DNA from: Phycisphaerales bacterium
GTDB lineage: Bacteria > Planctomycetota > Phycisphaerae > Phycisphaerales > UBA1924
Direction of reading: 5' to 3'
NCBI GenBank assembly: GCA_020847535.1
Contig: JADLBU010000042.1
Coordinates: 1 to 64,000, forward strand
DNA: 64,000 nucleotides
The position numbers and the translations under genes were made by a program. Of the stretch, positions 33,816-43,900 are shown piece by piece (position 1 is the stretch's first letter; each line of letters opens with the position of its first letter). The notes under the pieces are model-generated. The model was not told the DNA's origin, did not search any database, and saw only the letters and a program-made list of their open reading frames with translations.

Positions 33816-36800
33816 TCACGCCTGGGCGGGTGAAACAACCCCCTGAGGCGTGTTGTCATCCCTGCCGGCAAACAGGCGATACAGCGCCGGCAGCACCACC
33901 AGCGTCAAGAGCGTGCTGGAGATCAACCCGCCGATGACAACGGTCGCCAGCGGCTTCTGCACCTCCGCGCCCGTGCCATGGGCGATCGCCATCGGCACGA
34001 AGCCGAGCGATGCCACCAGCGCCGTCATGAGCACCGGCCGCAGCCGCACCAGGCTGCCCCGCACGATCGCGATATCCCTGGATACACCCTCACGGCGAAG
34101 CTGGTTGATGTATGAGACCATCACCAGCCCGTTGAGCACGGCGACACCCGAAAGCGCGATGAACCCGATCGCCGCCGAGATCGAGAACGGCATCCCGCGG
34201 ATCCAGAGCGCAGCAACCCCGCCCGTGAGCCCCAGCGGCACCGCGCTGAAGACCAGCAGCGCATATCGAAGGCTCTTGAACGTCCCGAACAGGAGCAGCA
34301 AGATCAGCACGAAGCAGATGGGCACCACGACGGTCAGCCGCTGCTTGGCGGACATCAGGTTCTCGTACTGACCTCCCCACACCAGCCACTGGCCCGCGGG
34401 AGTTCCGATCGCCGCGATCTTCTGCTGAGCCTCGGCGACGAACGATCCCAGATCGCGCCCACGCACATTGCACTGCACCACGATCCGCCGCTTGCCGTTC
34501 TCTCGGCTGATCTGGTTCGTGCCTTCTGCCACTTCAATCCCGGCGACCTCGCCCAGCGGCACGAATCCGCTCGCCCCCACCCCCACACCACCCGGCAGGC
34601 CGTTGTGATCCGCGCTCGCGAGCCTGACAGGCTCGGGCCTGCCATCCTCTGGCAGCGGGATCGGCAGCCGCTCAAGCATGTCGATCCTGCCGCGCAGATC
34701 ATCCGGGAGCCGCACCACCAGGTCGAAGCGTCGATCTCCCTCGAAGACCTGCCCCGCCTCCTGGCCACCCATCGCCGTCGCGACCACCGTCTGCACGTCG
34801 TGCACCGACAGCCCGTACCGCGAGATCGCCGCCCGGTCGATGTCCACGGTCATCACGGGCAAGCCGGTCGTCTGCTCGACCTTGGCATCCGCCGCCCCCG
34901 GGATCGATGCCAGCTCACTCAGGATCCGCTCGGCGGTCGGACGCATCGAATCGAAGTCGTCCCCGTAGACCTTGACGGCGACATCACCGCGAACGCCGGA
35001 AATCAGCTCGTTAAACCGCATCTGGATAGGCTGCGTGAACTCGTAGTTCTGCCCGGGCAGCGCGGCGACCGTCAGCTCAATCAGCTTGAGGAGCTTGCCC
35101 TTGTGGCCCGTGGGCATGGGTCCGTGATCGAGGCCACCTTCGTGCCCTCCCTCCTCGTGACCATGCTCCTCGTGTCCGGCGACAATGCCCGCTTGCTCGA
35201 GCGCTTCGGTCTGCTCGGCGATCAGCCGGTCAAGCTCTTCCTCGCTACGCCACTGGTCCAGAGGCTTGAAGATCACGAATGAGTCGGAGATGTTGGGCGG
35301 CATCGGGTCAGATGCCAGCTCCGCCGTGCCCGTCTTGGAATAGATGAACTCCACCTCGGGGATCTTCGAGAGCACGCGCTCGAGATTCGACTGCATCACC
35401 TGCGACTGCGAGAGCGAGGTCGAGGGCACCCGCATCGCGTGCATCGCCAGATCCTTCTCATCCAGCGTCGGCACGAACTCCTGCCCCAGACGTGAGAACA
35501 CCAGCACGGATGCCGCGAGCATCACCAGCGCTACCACCACCACCAGCCACCGCAGCCGCACCGCCCACTTCACGATGGGCTCGTACACGGCCTTTGCCCA
35601 CCGCACCAGGAGCATCTCCTTCTCCGTCACCTTCCCGCGGATCAGGATCGCCACCATCGCCGGAACAAACGTGAGGGACAGGATGAACGCCGCGATCAGC
35701 GCGAATATCACCGTGATCGCCATCGGGTGGAACATCTTCCCCTCGACCCCCGTCAGCGCCAGGATGGGGAAGTACACCGTCACGATGATCGCCTGGCCGA
35801 ACACCGACGGCTGGATCATCTCCCTGGCCGCCGTCATCACTTCGTGCAGACGCTCCGGCAGCGTCAGGAGCCGGCGCTCCCGGTGCTGGCGCTCGGCGAG
35901 CCGGCGCAGGCAGTTCTCGACGATGATCACCGCCCCATCCACGATCAACCCGAAGTCGATCGCCCCCAGCGACATCAGGTTGCCGCTGACCTTGCTCTGC
36001 ACCATCCCGATTCCGGTCATCAGCATCGACAGCGGGATCGCCGCCGCGCAGATCAGCGCTGCACGCACATTCCCCAGCAGGAGCAGCAGCACCACGATCA
36101 CCAGCACCGCGCCCTCGAGCAGGTTCTTCCGCACCGTCGCGATCGTGGCATCCACCAGCTTGGTGCGGTTCAGCACGGTCTTGGCGCGAATCCCCGCCGG
36201 CAGGCTCCGGTGGATCTCGGCCATCTTCGCATCGACCGCCGCCGCGACCGTGCGGCTGTTGGCCCCGATCAGCATGATCACCGTCCCGACGACCACCTCC
36301 TCCCCGTTCTCGCTTGCAGATCCTGTGCGCAGCTCGCGCCCCACTCCCACTCCATCGGTGCCGACGATATCCCGCACATAGATGGGCACTCCCCCGCGCG
36401 CCCCGACGACGATCTCCTCCAGTTGCTCGATGCTCTCGATCCGCCCGGTCGCTCGCACCAGATACGACTCGCCCTTGTGCTCGATGTAGCCCGCACCCAT
36501 CGAGATGTTGTTGCGCTCGATCGCCTCGATCACCTCTGCGAACGTCAGGCCGTACGACACCAGCTTCATCGGATCGGGCTGTATGTGGTACTGCTTGACA
36601 TACCCACCGATTGCTTCGACACCGGCGACATCCTTCACACCGCGCAGCTGGGGCCGGATGATCCAGTCCTGGACCTCGCGCAGGTACGCAGACCGCTCAA
36701 GGTCGTTCTCCAGCCGCCGCCCCTCGGGCGTCAGGTAGGCGCCATCGACCTGCCATCCCGGCGTGCCATCGGCAGGCGCTGCGCCAGCGCCGCCGGGATG

Positions 36801-37241
36801 CTCGTACTCCACCGTGTACATGTAGATCTCGCCCAGCCCGGTGGCGATCGGCCCCATGACCGGCTCGACGCCCGGCGGCAGCGATTCCTTGGCCTCTCCC
36901 AGGCGCTCGGCGACCTGCTGGCGGGCGAAGTAGATATCGACGTGATCCTCGAAGATCGCCGTCACCTGCGAGAACCCGTTGCGCGAGAGCGATCGCGTCG
37001 ATTGCAGCCCCGGAATGCCCGCCAGTGCGTTCTCGATCGAGAACGTCACCTGCTTCTCGACCTCGATGGGCGACAGTGATGACGCCACGGCGTTGATCTG
37101 CACCTGGTTGTTGGTGATGTCGGGCACGGCATCGATCGGCAGCTTCTGGAGCGAATAGACACCGAGGGCGGCGATGATCCCGGTCGCCAGCACGACAAGC
37201 CAGCGGTTCTTGATCGAATACTGAAGGATGGCTTCGAGCAT
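33816..37241 (-). CDS. Heavy-metal efflux RND pump, CzcA/CusA family
   Basis: The 1141-residue inner-membrane proton antiporter starts MLEAILQYSIKNRWLVVLAT and shows all RND repeats. The helix-4 motif SLGAIDFGLIVDGAVIIVEN (about 425) carries the proton-relay Asp residues of the heavy-metal subgroup. PALYRLFAGRDD closes helix 12. The periplasmic domain has an unusual insertion at about 680-715 rich in His and Glu (GHEEHGHEEGGHEGGLDHGP). With adaptor and outer-membrane genes upstream it forms a tripartite exporter. His-rich segments favour Zn/Co/Ni/Cd over Cu/Ag, but this is inference. It is last in the minus-strand unit. Confidence 0.95.
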   Translation of the reverse strand: MLEAILQYSIKNRWLVVLATGIIAALGVYSLQKLPIDAVPDITNNQVQINAVASSLSPIEVEKQVTFSIENALAGIPGLQSTRSLSRNGFSQVTAIFEDHVDIYFARQQVAERLGEAKESLPPGVEPVMGPIATGLGEIYMYTVEYEHPGGAGAAPADGTPGWQVDGAYLTPEGRRLENDLERSAYLREVQDWIIRPQLRGVKDVAGVEAIGGYVKQYHIQPDPMKLVSYGLTFAEVIEAIERNNISMGAGYIEHKGESYLVRATGRIESIEQLEEIVVGARGGVPIYVRDIVGTDGVGVGRELRTGSASENGEEVVVGTVIMLIGANSRTVAAAVDAKMAEIHRSLPAGIRAKTVLNRTKLVDATIATVRKNLLEGAVLVIVVLLLLLGNVRAALICAAAIPLSMLMTGIGMVQSKVSGNLMSLGAIDFGLIVDGAVIIVENCLRRLAERQHRERRLLTLPERLHEVMTAAREMIQPSVFGQAIIVTVYFPILALTGVEGKMFHPMAITVIFALIAAFILSLTFVPAMVAILIRGKVTEKEMLLVRWAKAVYEPIVKWAVRLRWLVVVVALVMLAASVLVFSRLGQEFVPTLDEKDLAMHAMRVPSTSLSQSQVMQSNLERVLSKIPEVEFIYSKTGTAELASDPMPPNISDSFVIFKPLDQWRSEEELDRLIAEQTEALEQAGIVAGHEEHGHEEGGHEGGLDHGPMPTGHKGKLLKLIELTVAALPGQNYEFTQPIQMRFNELISGVRGDVAVKVYGDDFDSMRPTAERILSELASIPGAADAKVEQTTGLPVMTVDIDRAAISRYGLSVHDVQTVVATAMGGQEAGQVFEGDRRFDLVVRLPDDLRGRIDMLERLPIPLPEDGRPEPVRLASADHNGLPGGVGVGASGFVPLGEVAGIEVAEGTNQISRENGKRRIVVQCNVRGRDLGSFVAEAQQKIAAIGTPAGQWLVWGGQYENLMSAKQRLTVVVPICFVLILLLLFGTFKSLRYALLVFSAVPLGLTGGVAALWIRGMPFSISAAIGFIALSGVAVLNGLVMVSYINQLRREGVSRDIAIVRGSLVRLRPVLMTALVASLGFVPMAIAHGTGAEVQKPLATVVIGGLISSTLLTLVVLPALYRLFAGRDDNTPQGVVSPAQA

Positions 37242-37262
37242 GAGCTCTTTACTCCTGGGAAA

Positions 37263-38594
37263 TCAATGCTCGTGTGCCGCCGAGCCCTTGCCCAGCTCGG
37301 CCTTGAGAATGAACGACGCCGCCGAGATGTACTCCTCATCCTCACCGAGCCCGGAGTAGATGGGCACCCACCCACCGATCGCCTTGCCGATCCTGACGAT
37401 CCGCTTGGCAAACGTGTTGAACTCGCCTTCCACGGGCACGAAGATCACCGTCTGGCCTTCGACCGTCTGTATCGCCGCATCTGGCACGGCAAGCACGGGC
37501 GCCGGTTCCTCCGCGCCGCCGGCCTTGGCCTCGATCTCCACCTGCGCGAACATGCCCGGCTTGAGATTCAGTTCCGAGGCCGGCGCCGCGATCCGGACCT
37601 GCACCGTCCGGGTGGCGGCGTCCACCATCGGCGCAATGAAGGACACCGTGCCGTTGTAGATCGCTTGTGATCCTGCGCCGGCCATGACGCTCGCTGGTGC
37701 ACCGACCTCCACCTCGGCGAGCCGGGTTGCCGGTACATCGGCGAGCACCCAGAGCGTGGAGGTGTCGGCAAGCACCAGCAGCGATTCACGATCCGGCCCG
37801 ACAAGCTCCCCCTGAGTCACTTCCCGCTGCACCACACTGCCGGCAATCGGCGCTGTGATCGCGTGCCTCGGCGAGCCAACTCCGGTCCTGGCCAGCTCAT
37901 CGACAGCCTCCTGGCTCATTCCCAGCAGGCGCAACCGGCTTGCGGCGGCCGCCACCGCGGCATCGGCGGCTTTCTGGTTCGCAACGGCGGCCTTCCACTC
38001 CGATTCGCGGCGCTGCACCTCCGCGAGCGCGATCCCCTGCGAGCGCTCGTACACACCCTTTGCCCGCTCCCACGCGGCCTTGGCGAGCTGGCTCGCCGGT
38101 GCGCTGGCCTCCGCAGTTGCACGCTTGGCCAGATACCCGGATTGCGCTTCACCCAGATCCGGGCTCTCTATGACCAACAGAGAATCCCCCGCCTTTACAG
38201 AGTCGCCGACCCGGACGTTGATCGCGACAGCCCGGCCCGCAAGCGGTGAGCCGATGTGGGCGATCCCATTGGCGTTGAACTCGATGCGTGCCGGGACGAG
38301 CAGCGTCGGCTTCAGAACCCGTTTCTGCGCGGGCTCGATCCTGATGCCGTACCGCTCGATCGCCTCGCTGGTGAGCGCGACCTCATCGCCGTGGCCATCG
38401 TGCCCTTCGGCATCGTGATCATGCCCCTCGTGCGAGTGTTCATCCTCCTTGCCCGGGGGTTGGGCATCGTGGTCGTTGTCATCATGCTTCTTGCAGCCAG
38501 GAGAGGCGGCGAGCGCAAGCAGAGCGACGGCGAACAGGGCAAGCAAGGCAGCGAGCCGCATCGCGAAGATCGGATGGTGTGTCGTTGTGTTCAT
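37263..38594 (-). CDS. RND efflux periplasmic adaptor, CzcB/CusB type
   Basis: The 443-residue membrane-fusion protein has lipobox ALAASPGC (Cys 34), followed directly by a His/Asp-rich metal-binding tail (about 37-69, including HSHEGHDHDAEGHDGHGDE). The rest shows the barrel-sandwich hybrid halves (VPARIEFNANGIAHIGSPLA, RHAITAPIAGSVVQREVTQG), a helical hairpin between them, and a C-terminal beta-barrel (ALPDAAIQTVEGQTVIFVP-like). It links pump and outer-membrane channel, and the His-rich tail may pass metal to the pump. It lies 21 bases before the pump gene and 39 after the channel gene. Confidence 0.94.
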   Translation of the reverse strand: MNTTTHHPIFAMRLAALLALFAVALLALAASPGCKKHDDNDHDAQPPGKEDEHSHEGHDHDAEGHDGHGDEVALTSEAIERYGIRIEPAQKRVLKPTLLVPARIEFNANGIAHIGSPLAGRAVAINVRVGDSVKAGDSLLVIESPDLGEAQSGYLAKRATAEASAPASQLAKAAWERAKGVYERSQGIALAEVQRRESEWKAAVANQKAADAAVAAAASRLRLLGMSQEAVDELARTGVGSPRHAITAPIAGSVVQREVTQGELVGPDRESLLVLADTSTLWVLADVPATRLAEVEVGAPASVMAGAGSQAIYNGTVSFIAPMVDAATRTVQVRIAAPASELNLKPGMFAQVEIEAKAGGAEEPAPVLAVPDAAIQTVEGQTVIFVPVEGEFNTFAKRIVRIGKAIGGWVPIYSGLGEDEEYISAASFILKAELGKGSAAHEH

Positions 38595-38633
38595 GGCAGG
38601 TATCTCCCGTCGAACATGCGTTCTGATCCTCGT

Positions 38634-40097
38634 TTACTGGTTCCGTGAAGAAATGGTGCTGGCTGATGCTGATCCTGATGCACGATCCGGACGCTGCGTC
38701 ACCGTCGCCTCCTGCATCAGAGCCGCGAACGCCCCCGCTCCCCCCACCGCCCGCTCCAGATTCACCAGCGCGACCCATGCCTCGCGCTCGACCTCGATCC
38801 CCTGCGAATGAGCCTCGAGCAGATCACCCTCCGCCAGCGTCAGCGCGTTGATGTCGGCGAGGCCCGCCGCGTACGCATCCTCCGCAAGCTGTCGCCGGCG
38901 CTCCTGGATGGGTATCAGTTCCCCGCGGATGCGTGCAATGTTTGTCATGCACGCGGCGAGCGCTTCGTATGCGAGCCGCACCTCCTGCACGATGGCCCGC
39001 CTGGCCTGCGTCAGCTCGTGACGGGCCTCCAGTTGCTCGGCGATCACCCGCGCTTTGCGCGCCTGCCCCATGTCAAAGATGGGAACAGGCGTGGAAACCG
39101 ATGGACCGATGGTCCAGTCGCCATCGCGCTGGGCATCGACCCCGGCCTCTGTCCCCTCCCACGGCGATGAGCCCGCGATCGATTCATCATCCCCCAGCGC
39201 CCTGAGCCTCCAAACGATCGCCTGCACTTCCGGCCGGCGATCGAGCGCTGCCGCGATCCATGCCGCCTGCTCCCGAACCGGCACCACGGGCGGAGCCCAT
39301 GCCTCCAGCGTCCACAGCGCCGATGAGGACGGCTCTCCGATCAGCCGCGCCAGTTGCAGGCGGTCCTCGCGCTCGGCGAGCATGACCTGGTCGATCTCGA
39401 CCATGAGCCCGATGCGCTGGGCATCGATGGTCGCCAGGTCACCGCTGGTTCCCTCGCCCGCATCCAGGCGATCACGGGCCGTGGCGCTCAGCTTCTCAAC
39501 CAGAGCCAGGCGCCGGCTCAGAATCTCCGTGACGGCTCCGTTGGCTCGTACCGCCGCATACCGCTCTTGAACATCACGTGCCAGATCCAGCGCCACCGTG
39601 ACCGCATCGGCGGCGGCCTGGCGAAGGCGGTTGTCGGCAGCGCCGGTTCGCCGCCCGATCTGCAGCGCTGCGATGAAGTCCTGCGCGAGCGATGCCTCGA
39701 TCTGCGGCTCACCCGGTCCCCACCGCACGACCACGTTCAGGATGGGGTTGGGCAAGAGCCGTGCCTGGTCCGCATCGGCGAGCGCGATCCGTATGCGCGC
39801 CATCGCCGCCTGCAGGCCCGGATCGGTGGTCACTGCCCGCCGCACCGCCTCCGAGAGCGGCAGCATCGCACCGGCCGCATCCGGCTCGTCGATGGGTCCG
39901 CCATCAGGGCCGACGATGCGAAACACGACGGCGTGCTCGAGCCCCGTGGCATCGGCGATCTGCTGCGCGGCATCCAGATCCGCTCGCGGCGGGGTTTGGC
40001 AGCCGATGAGTGCGCCGACGGCGAGCCCCGGCAGCCCGACAGCGCCAAGGCGCAACGAACGCACGATGATTGAATGAATGCTGATGCGGTGTCTCAT
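38634..40097 (-). CDS. TolC-like outer-membrane channel lipoprotein, CzcC/CusC type
   Basis: The 487-residue protein starts at ATG 40097 and has a lipobox GALIGC (Cys 33). It contains the two outer-membrane-efflux repeats with long amphipathic helices (LSEAVRRAVTTDPGLQAAMA near the start; QLEARHELTQARRAIVQEVR later) and the typical PVPIFDMGQARKARVIAEQL between them. It forms the exit duct of the metal exporter encoded downstream. The upstream gene at 40318 is on the same strand 220 bases away and may belong to the same unit. Confidence 0.92.
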   Translation of the reverse strand: MRHRISIHSIIVRSLRLGAVGLPGLAVGALIGCQTPPRADLDAAQQIADATGLEHAVVFRIVGPDGGPIDEPDAAGAMLPLSEAVRRAVTTDPGLQAAMARIRIALADADQARLLPNPILNVVVRWGPGEPQIEASLAQDFIAALQIGRRTGAADNRLRQAAADAVTVALDLARDVQERYAAVRANGAVTEILSRRLALVEKLSATARDRLDAGEGTSGDLATIDAQRIGLMVEIDQVMLAEREDRLQLARLIGEPSSSALWTLEAWAPPVVPVREQAAWIAAALDRRPEVQAIVWRLRALGDDESIAGSSPWEGTEAGVDAQRDGDWTIGPSVSTPVPIFDMGQARKARVIAEQLEARHELTQARRAIVQEVRLAYEALAACMTNIARIRGELIPIQERRRQLAEDAYAAGLADINALTLAEGDLLEAHSQGIEVEREAWVALVNLERAVGGAGAFAALMQEATVTQRPDRASGSASASTISSRNQ

Positions 40098-40317
40098 GCG
40101 ATGATCCGCGAACGGCGTGCTGTGTCTACGAGGACGATGGAGCCGCGACCGGAGTGAGGGGCGATCAACAGCCCATCACCGATCGCACTTCACGATTGCG
40201 AAAGAAGTTGATTGCCGAACGATCACCGACGCGACACGCTGGAGATAGGCAAGCGGCCACGCGGCACGCCTCGCCGCTTGCTGAAGCACACAACGCGGCG
40301 AACGCTGGGCCCCCCCG

Positions 40318-40788
40318 CTACACCATCAGGATGACGGTTCTGAGTCGCGCAACGGAATCCGGCGGGCCAACGCCGCGCCGATCAGCCTGCCTTGCTCGGC
40401 ACAGAGCTGGATCGACCACCGGCGCGTGATGCATCGCCGACACCGCCGGCGCCAGCAGCTTCCCGAAACCTCCAGCGCCAGTCTTGGCCGGCGCGCCGGC
40501 CATGCCGGCCAGATCCTCGATCGGAGTGTCCTTGCAGGGATGCGGAGTGTGCCCGCGATCGGTGTCGATGCAGTCCGTCTCATCGCCATGCATGGTCGAG
40601 TCCGCAGAATCGAGCGAGTACTCGGTCAGGCATGACCCATCGGCGGTCTTGTCGCACGCAAGCTCGATCCGAACCCGCCCCGAGACATCCTCGCACCTGA
40701 CGCCGATCAACCCGATCACACCCTGGCCGAGGACAAAGGCCACAAGGCAGATGCAGGCAATCAGCGGATGGGTCGGGGTGCGGTTCAT
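40318..40788 (-). CDS. Unknown exported protein at head of metal-efflux cluster
   Basis: The 156-residue protein, from ATG 40788, has a hydrophobic N-terminus (PLIACICLVAFVLGQGVIGL) and then a Cys/Asp-rich region with CEDVSGRVRIELAC, DGSC and DETDC, followed by HTPHPCKD. No family is recognised. The Cys, His and Asp content and position upstream of the CzcCBA-like genes suggest a periplasmic metal-binding accessory, as small proteins often accompany these systems. This is inference only. The last 30 residues are Arg-rich and could be read-through of a frame error. Confidence 0.65.
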   Translation of the reverse strand: MNRTPTHPLIACICLVAFVLGQGVIGLIGVRCEDVSGRVRIELACDKTADGSCLTEYSLDSADSTMHGDETDCIDTDRGHTPHPCKDTPIEDLAGMAGAPAKTGAGGFGKLLAPAVSAMHHAPVVDPALCRARQADRRGVGPPDSVARLRTVILMV

Positions 40789-40846
40789 CGCGGTCGGACA
40801 GGAGTATATCGGGCTGATCGCGATCGATCCCGCGTGCCAATGGTCA

Positions 40847-40879
40847 ATAAACAAACCGGCCCGGCTTTCGCCGGGCCGG
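40847..40879 (-). terminator. Intrinsic terminator of the EPRxLL protein gene
   Basis: On the minus strand a perfect 10-bp stem CCGGCCCGGC / GCCGGGCCGG with a four-base loop is followed by TTTGTTTATT. It lies about 58 bases after the stop codon at 40937. Confidence 0.85.
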
Positions 40880-40936
40880 ACTCGTTGACTGTGGTTCAGT
40901 GCATCGCAAGCCGCTCGGATCGCGGCGTGTGCTGCA

Positions 40937-43900
40937 TCAGACCGCGGTGGTGTCCTGCGTCACGTTCTGCTCGGCCCAGACGTTGGTCGTCGGGGTCCAC
41001 CAGTAGCGGATGACCTCTCCGATCTCGGAAGTGCCCAGGATGCTCATGCTGAAGTCGCCGCCCGGCGCTGTGAGCCCGGTCACGGGACCGGTCGTCTCGG
41101 TGGCGGTGGGCAGGATGTCGCGGAACGAGGCGATGTTCCACTGGTTGTTGTTGAAGTTGGGCACCCACCAGTAGACGCTCGTGGTGCCGTCGGCCTCGCG
41201 GCCGGCGATGTTCATCGCGCCCCACGGCGTCACCCAGCTGGTCATGCTGTCGGGCTCCAGCAGCGGGCCCGCGAAGTCGTCTGTCAGGTTGCTGTTGTTC
41301 CACTGGTTGTTGTTGAACTCGGGCACCCACCAGGTCGCCGACAGCTTGCCATCCAGGTCGGTCCCCGCGATGTTGATCGCGTTCCAGCTCGTCAGCCACA
41401 CCGTCAGTCCGCCCGTCAGCGGCGGAGCGCCGTACTCATCGCTGAGGTTGTTGGTCGTCCACTTGCCATCGGTCGCCAGCGATGAGTGCCACCAGACCGC
41501 CTGGATATCCCCGTTGGCATCGAGGCCGACGACGTTCAGTGCGTTCCAGGAGGTCACGAAGCTCGTGATCCGTCCCGTGAACTGCGGCACCGTCAGGCCC
41601 TGATCCCGCAGGTCGTCACCGTGGTTTACCGCCGACCACACGAAGTCGCTGCCGGTGGCGGTCCCGGTCTGGAAGTACCGGATGAGGTCACCGCTCGCCG
41701 CGACACCGGCGATGCTGACGATCTGGTTGGTCGCCGTGAAGACCGTCAGGTTCCCCGTGATCACCGGCGTACCGGGGATCTCGGTACTCAGGTTGCGGAA
41801 GGTCCAGGCCGCGGTCCCTGTGTTGGTGAACAGAATCAAGCCCTCAGCGCTCATCGCCGCCGCGTAGTTCCGCCCATCCTTCGGATCCACCCAGCTCACC
41901 ACCTCGCCGATGATCGCCGGACTGCCGGTCTTGGCCTGCAGATCCGAACCCGTCCAGGTCGTGGCCCCGCCGGCCTGCTGCATCACCATCGGCGCGCCCG
42001 ATGGGTTCTGCGTCGTGATGTTCAGGTTGCCGGTCGAACCCGCCGAGGCGCCGAGCTGCTGGCCGATCGCCGAGGCGAACTGCGAGGATGACAGGATCCC
42101 CACGGACGTCAATGCGACGCCGCTCACCCCTCCGTCGTTGTCAACTGCGACCGCTAGGAACTCCGTGTCGCCCATCGCCTGCTCGGCCGGCACGCTGAAC
42201 GTGAACGTATGCCCGCCCGCGGCGTCGTTGTCGCTGCCGATCAGCTCCCCGGCATCGGCGACCCCGTCGTCGTCGGCATCCAGGAAGAAGTCCACGCGGA
42301 CCACGGTGCCGTCGCTGTCGGCCGGCGCGGTCGCCGTCAGCGTGATGTTCTGACCCCGCGCGACATACCCGGCCGAAGGCGTCACACCGCCCAACGTCGG
42401 CACCGTGTTGGTGATCAACGCCTCCGTGGACCTGGTCGGGCTTGCGCCCGCATCGTTGTCCACGGCGACCGCAAGGAAGATCGCCGTCCCGGCTGGGATC
42501 TCGTTGGGGATGGTGTACGCGAACGTGTACCCGCCGGTCGCGTTGCTGTCGTTGCCGATCAGCTCACCCGCATCGGCGACCCCGTCATCGTCCGCATCCC
42601 AGTAGAAATCGACCTGTGCGATCGTCCCGTCGGTGTCCGCCGGGGAATTGGCCGTCAGCGTCAGCGTCTGGCCGCGCAGGAAGCTCGGACCCGATACGGT
42701 GACCGAGACCAGCGTCGGCAGGATGTTGGTGATCACGACATCGGCGCTCACCGGCTGGCTGCGGTCTCCATCGTTGTCGAGGGCGATCGCCATGAATTTC
42801 GTTTCGCCCGCCGGAATATCCGTGGGGACGTCATAGTCAAACGAATACCCGTTCCCGCCATCGTCATCGCTGCCGATCAGCTCGGACGGCTCGGCGATCC
42901 CGTCATCGTCGGCATCCCGGTAGAAATTCACGATCGCGATCGTGCCATCGCTGTCGGCGACCGAAATGGCGCCCAGCGAGATGGTCCCGCCGCGCAGAAC
43001 CGATTGCGCCGATGGCGAGAGCGAAGCGATCGTCGGGGGCGCACTGAACTCGAACGCGCCGATGTCGATGCCGTTGCCGAACACACGGCTGAACACACCG
43101 CCGCGCTGGTCGGTGGTGAGCGTGTCGGGGTTGCTTCCGGCGTTGATCGCCGGGCTGCCGGCGAGCAGCGCGTGCGTCTGCGTCGAGCCGCCGTTGCTCC
43201 CCAGCGCGCCCAGCAGCGGATCGTTCCCGATCATGTTGCCGTTCACCCCGTCGGTCAGCCCGCCCGCGGACCCGGAATCCTGGATCAGGTTGTTGGCGGA
43301 CGCCGCATCGAACGTGCCGACCATGTCGTTGCCCGCCGTGCCGGCGATGATCACGCTCGTGAGCGTCAGCGTCCCGCTGTTGGTCACCATCGTGGCGGCG
43401 GTGTTGCCCGACATCGTCGAGTTCTTCACCGTCAGCACGTTGAAATTGATGATCGCCGCGCCGCCGATGCTCGCCGAGTTCCCCGAGATCGTCGAGTTGC
43501 TGATCGTCATCGCGGGGCCGAAATGAAGGATGCCGCCGCCGTTCACCGCCGTGTTGCCCGAGATCGTCGAGCCCGTGATCGTCATCGTCCCGTCATTGCG
43601 GATGCCGCCGCCGTCACCGATCCCGCCGTCGTTGCCCGAGATCGTCGAGTTCGTCAGCGTCAGCGTGCCGCTGTTCTCCAGGCCCGCCCCGCCGCCGGCA
43701 TTGACCGTGTTCCCCGTGATCACCATGTCCGTCAGCGTCAGGATCGATGTGTTGCTGATCCCGCCGCCGCTGAAGTCGTTGCCGCCCGTGATCGTCAGAC
43801 CGCTGAGCGCCGATGTCCCGCCCGTGAACCGCAGCACACGCGAGCTGTCGCTGCCGCTGATCGACAGCTGGCTCGCCCCGGGTCCTTCCATCGTGATGCT

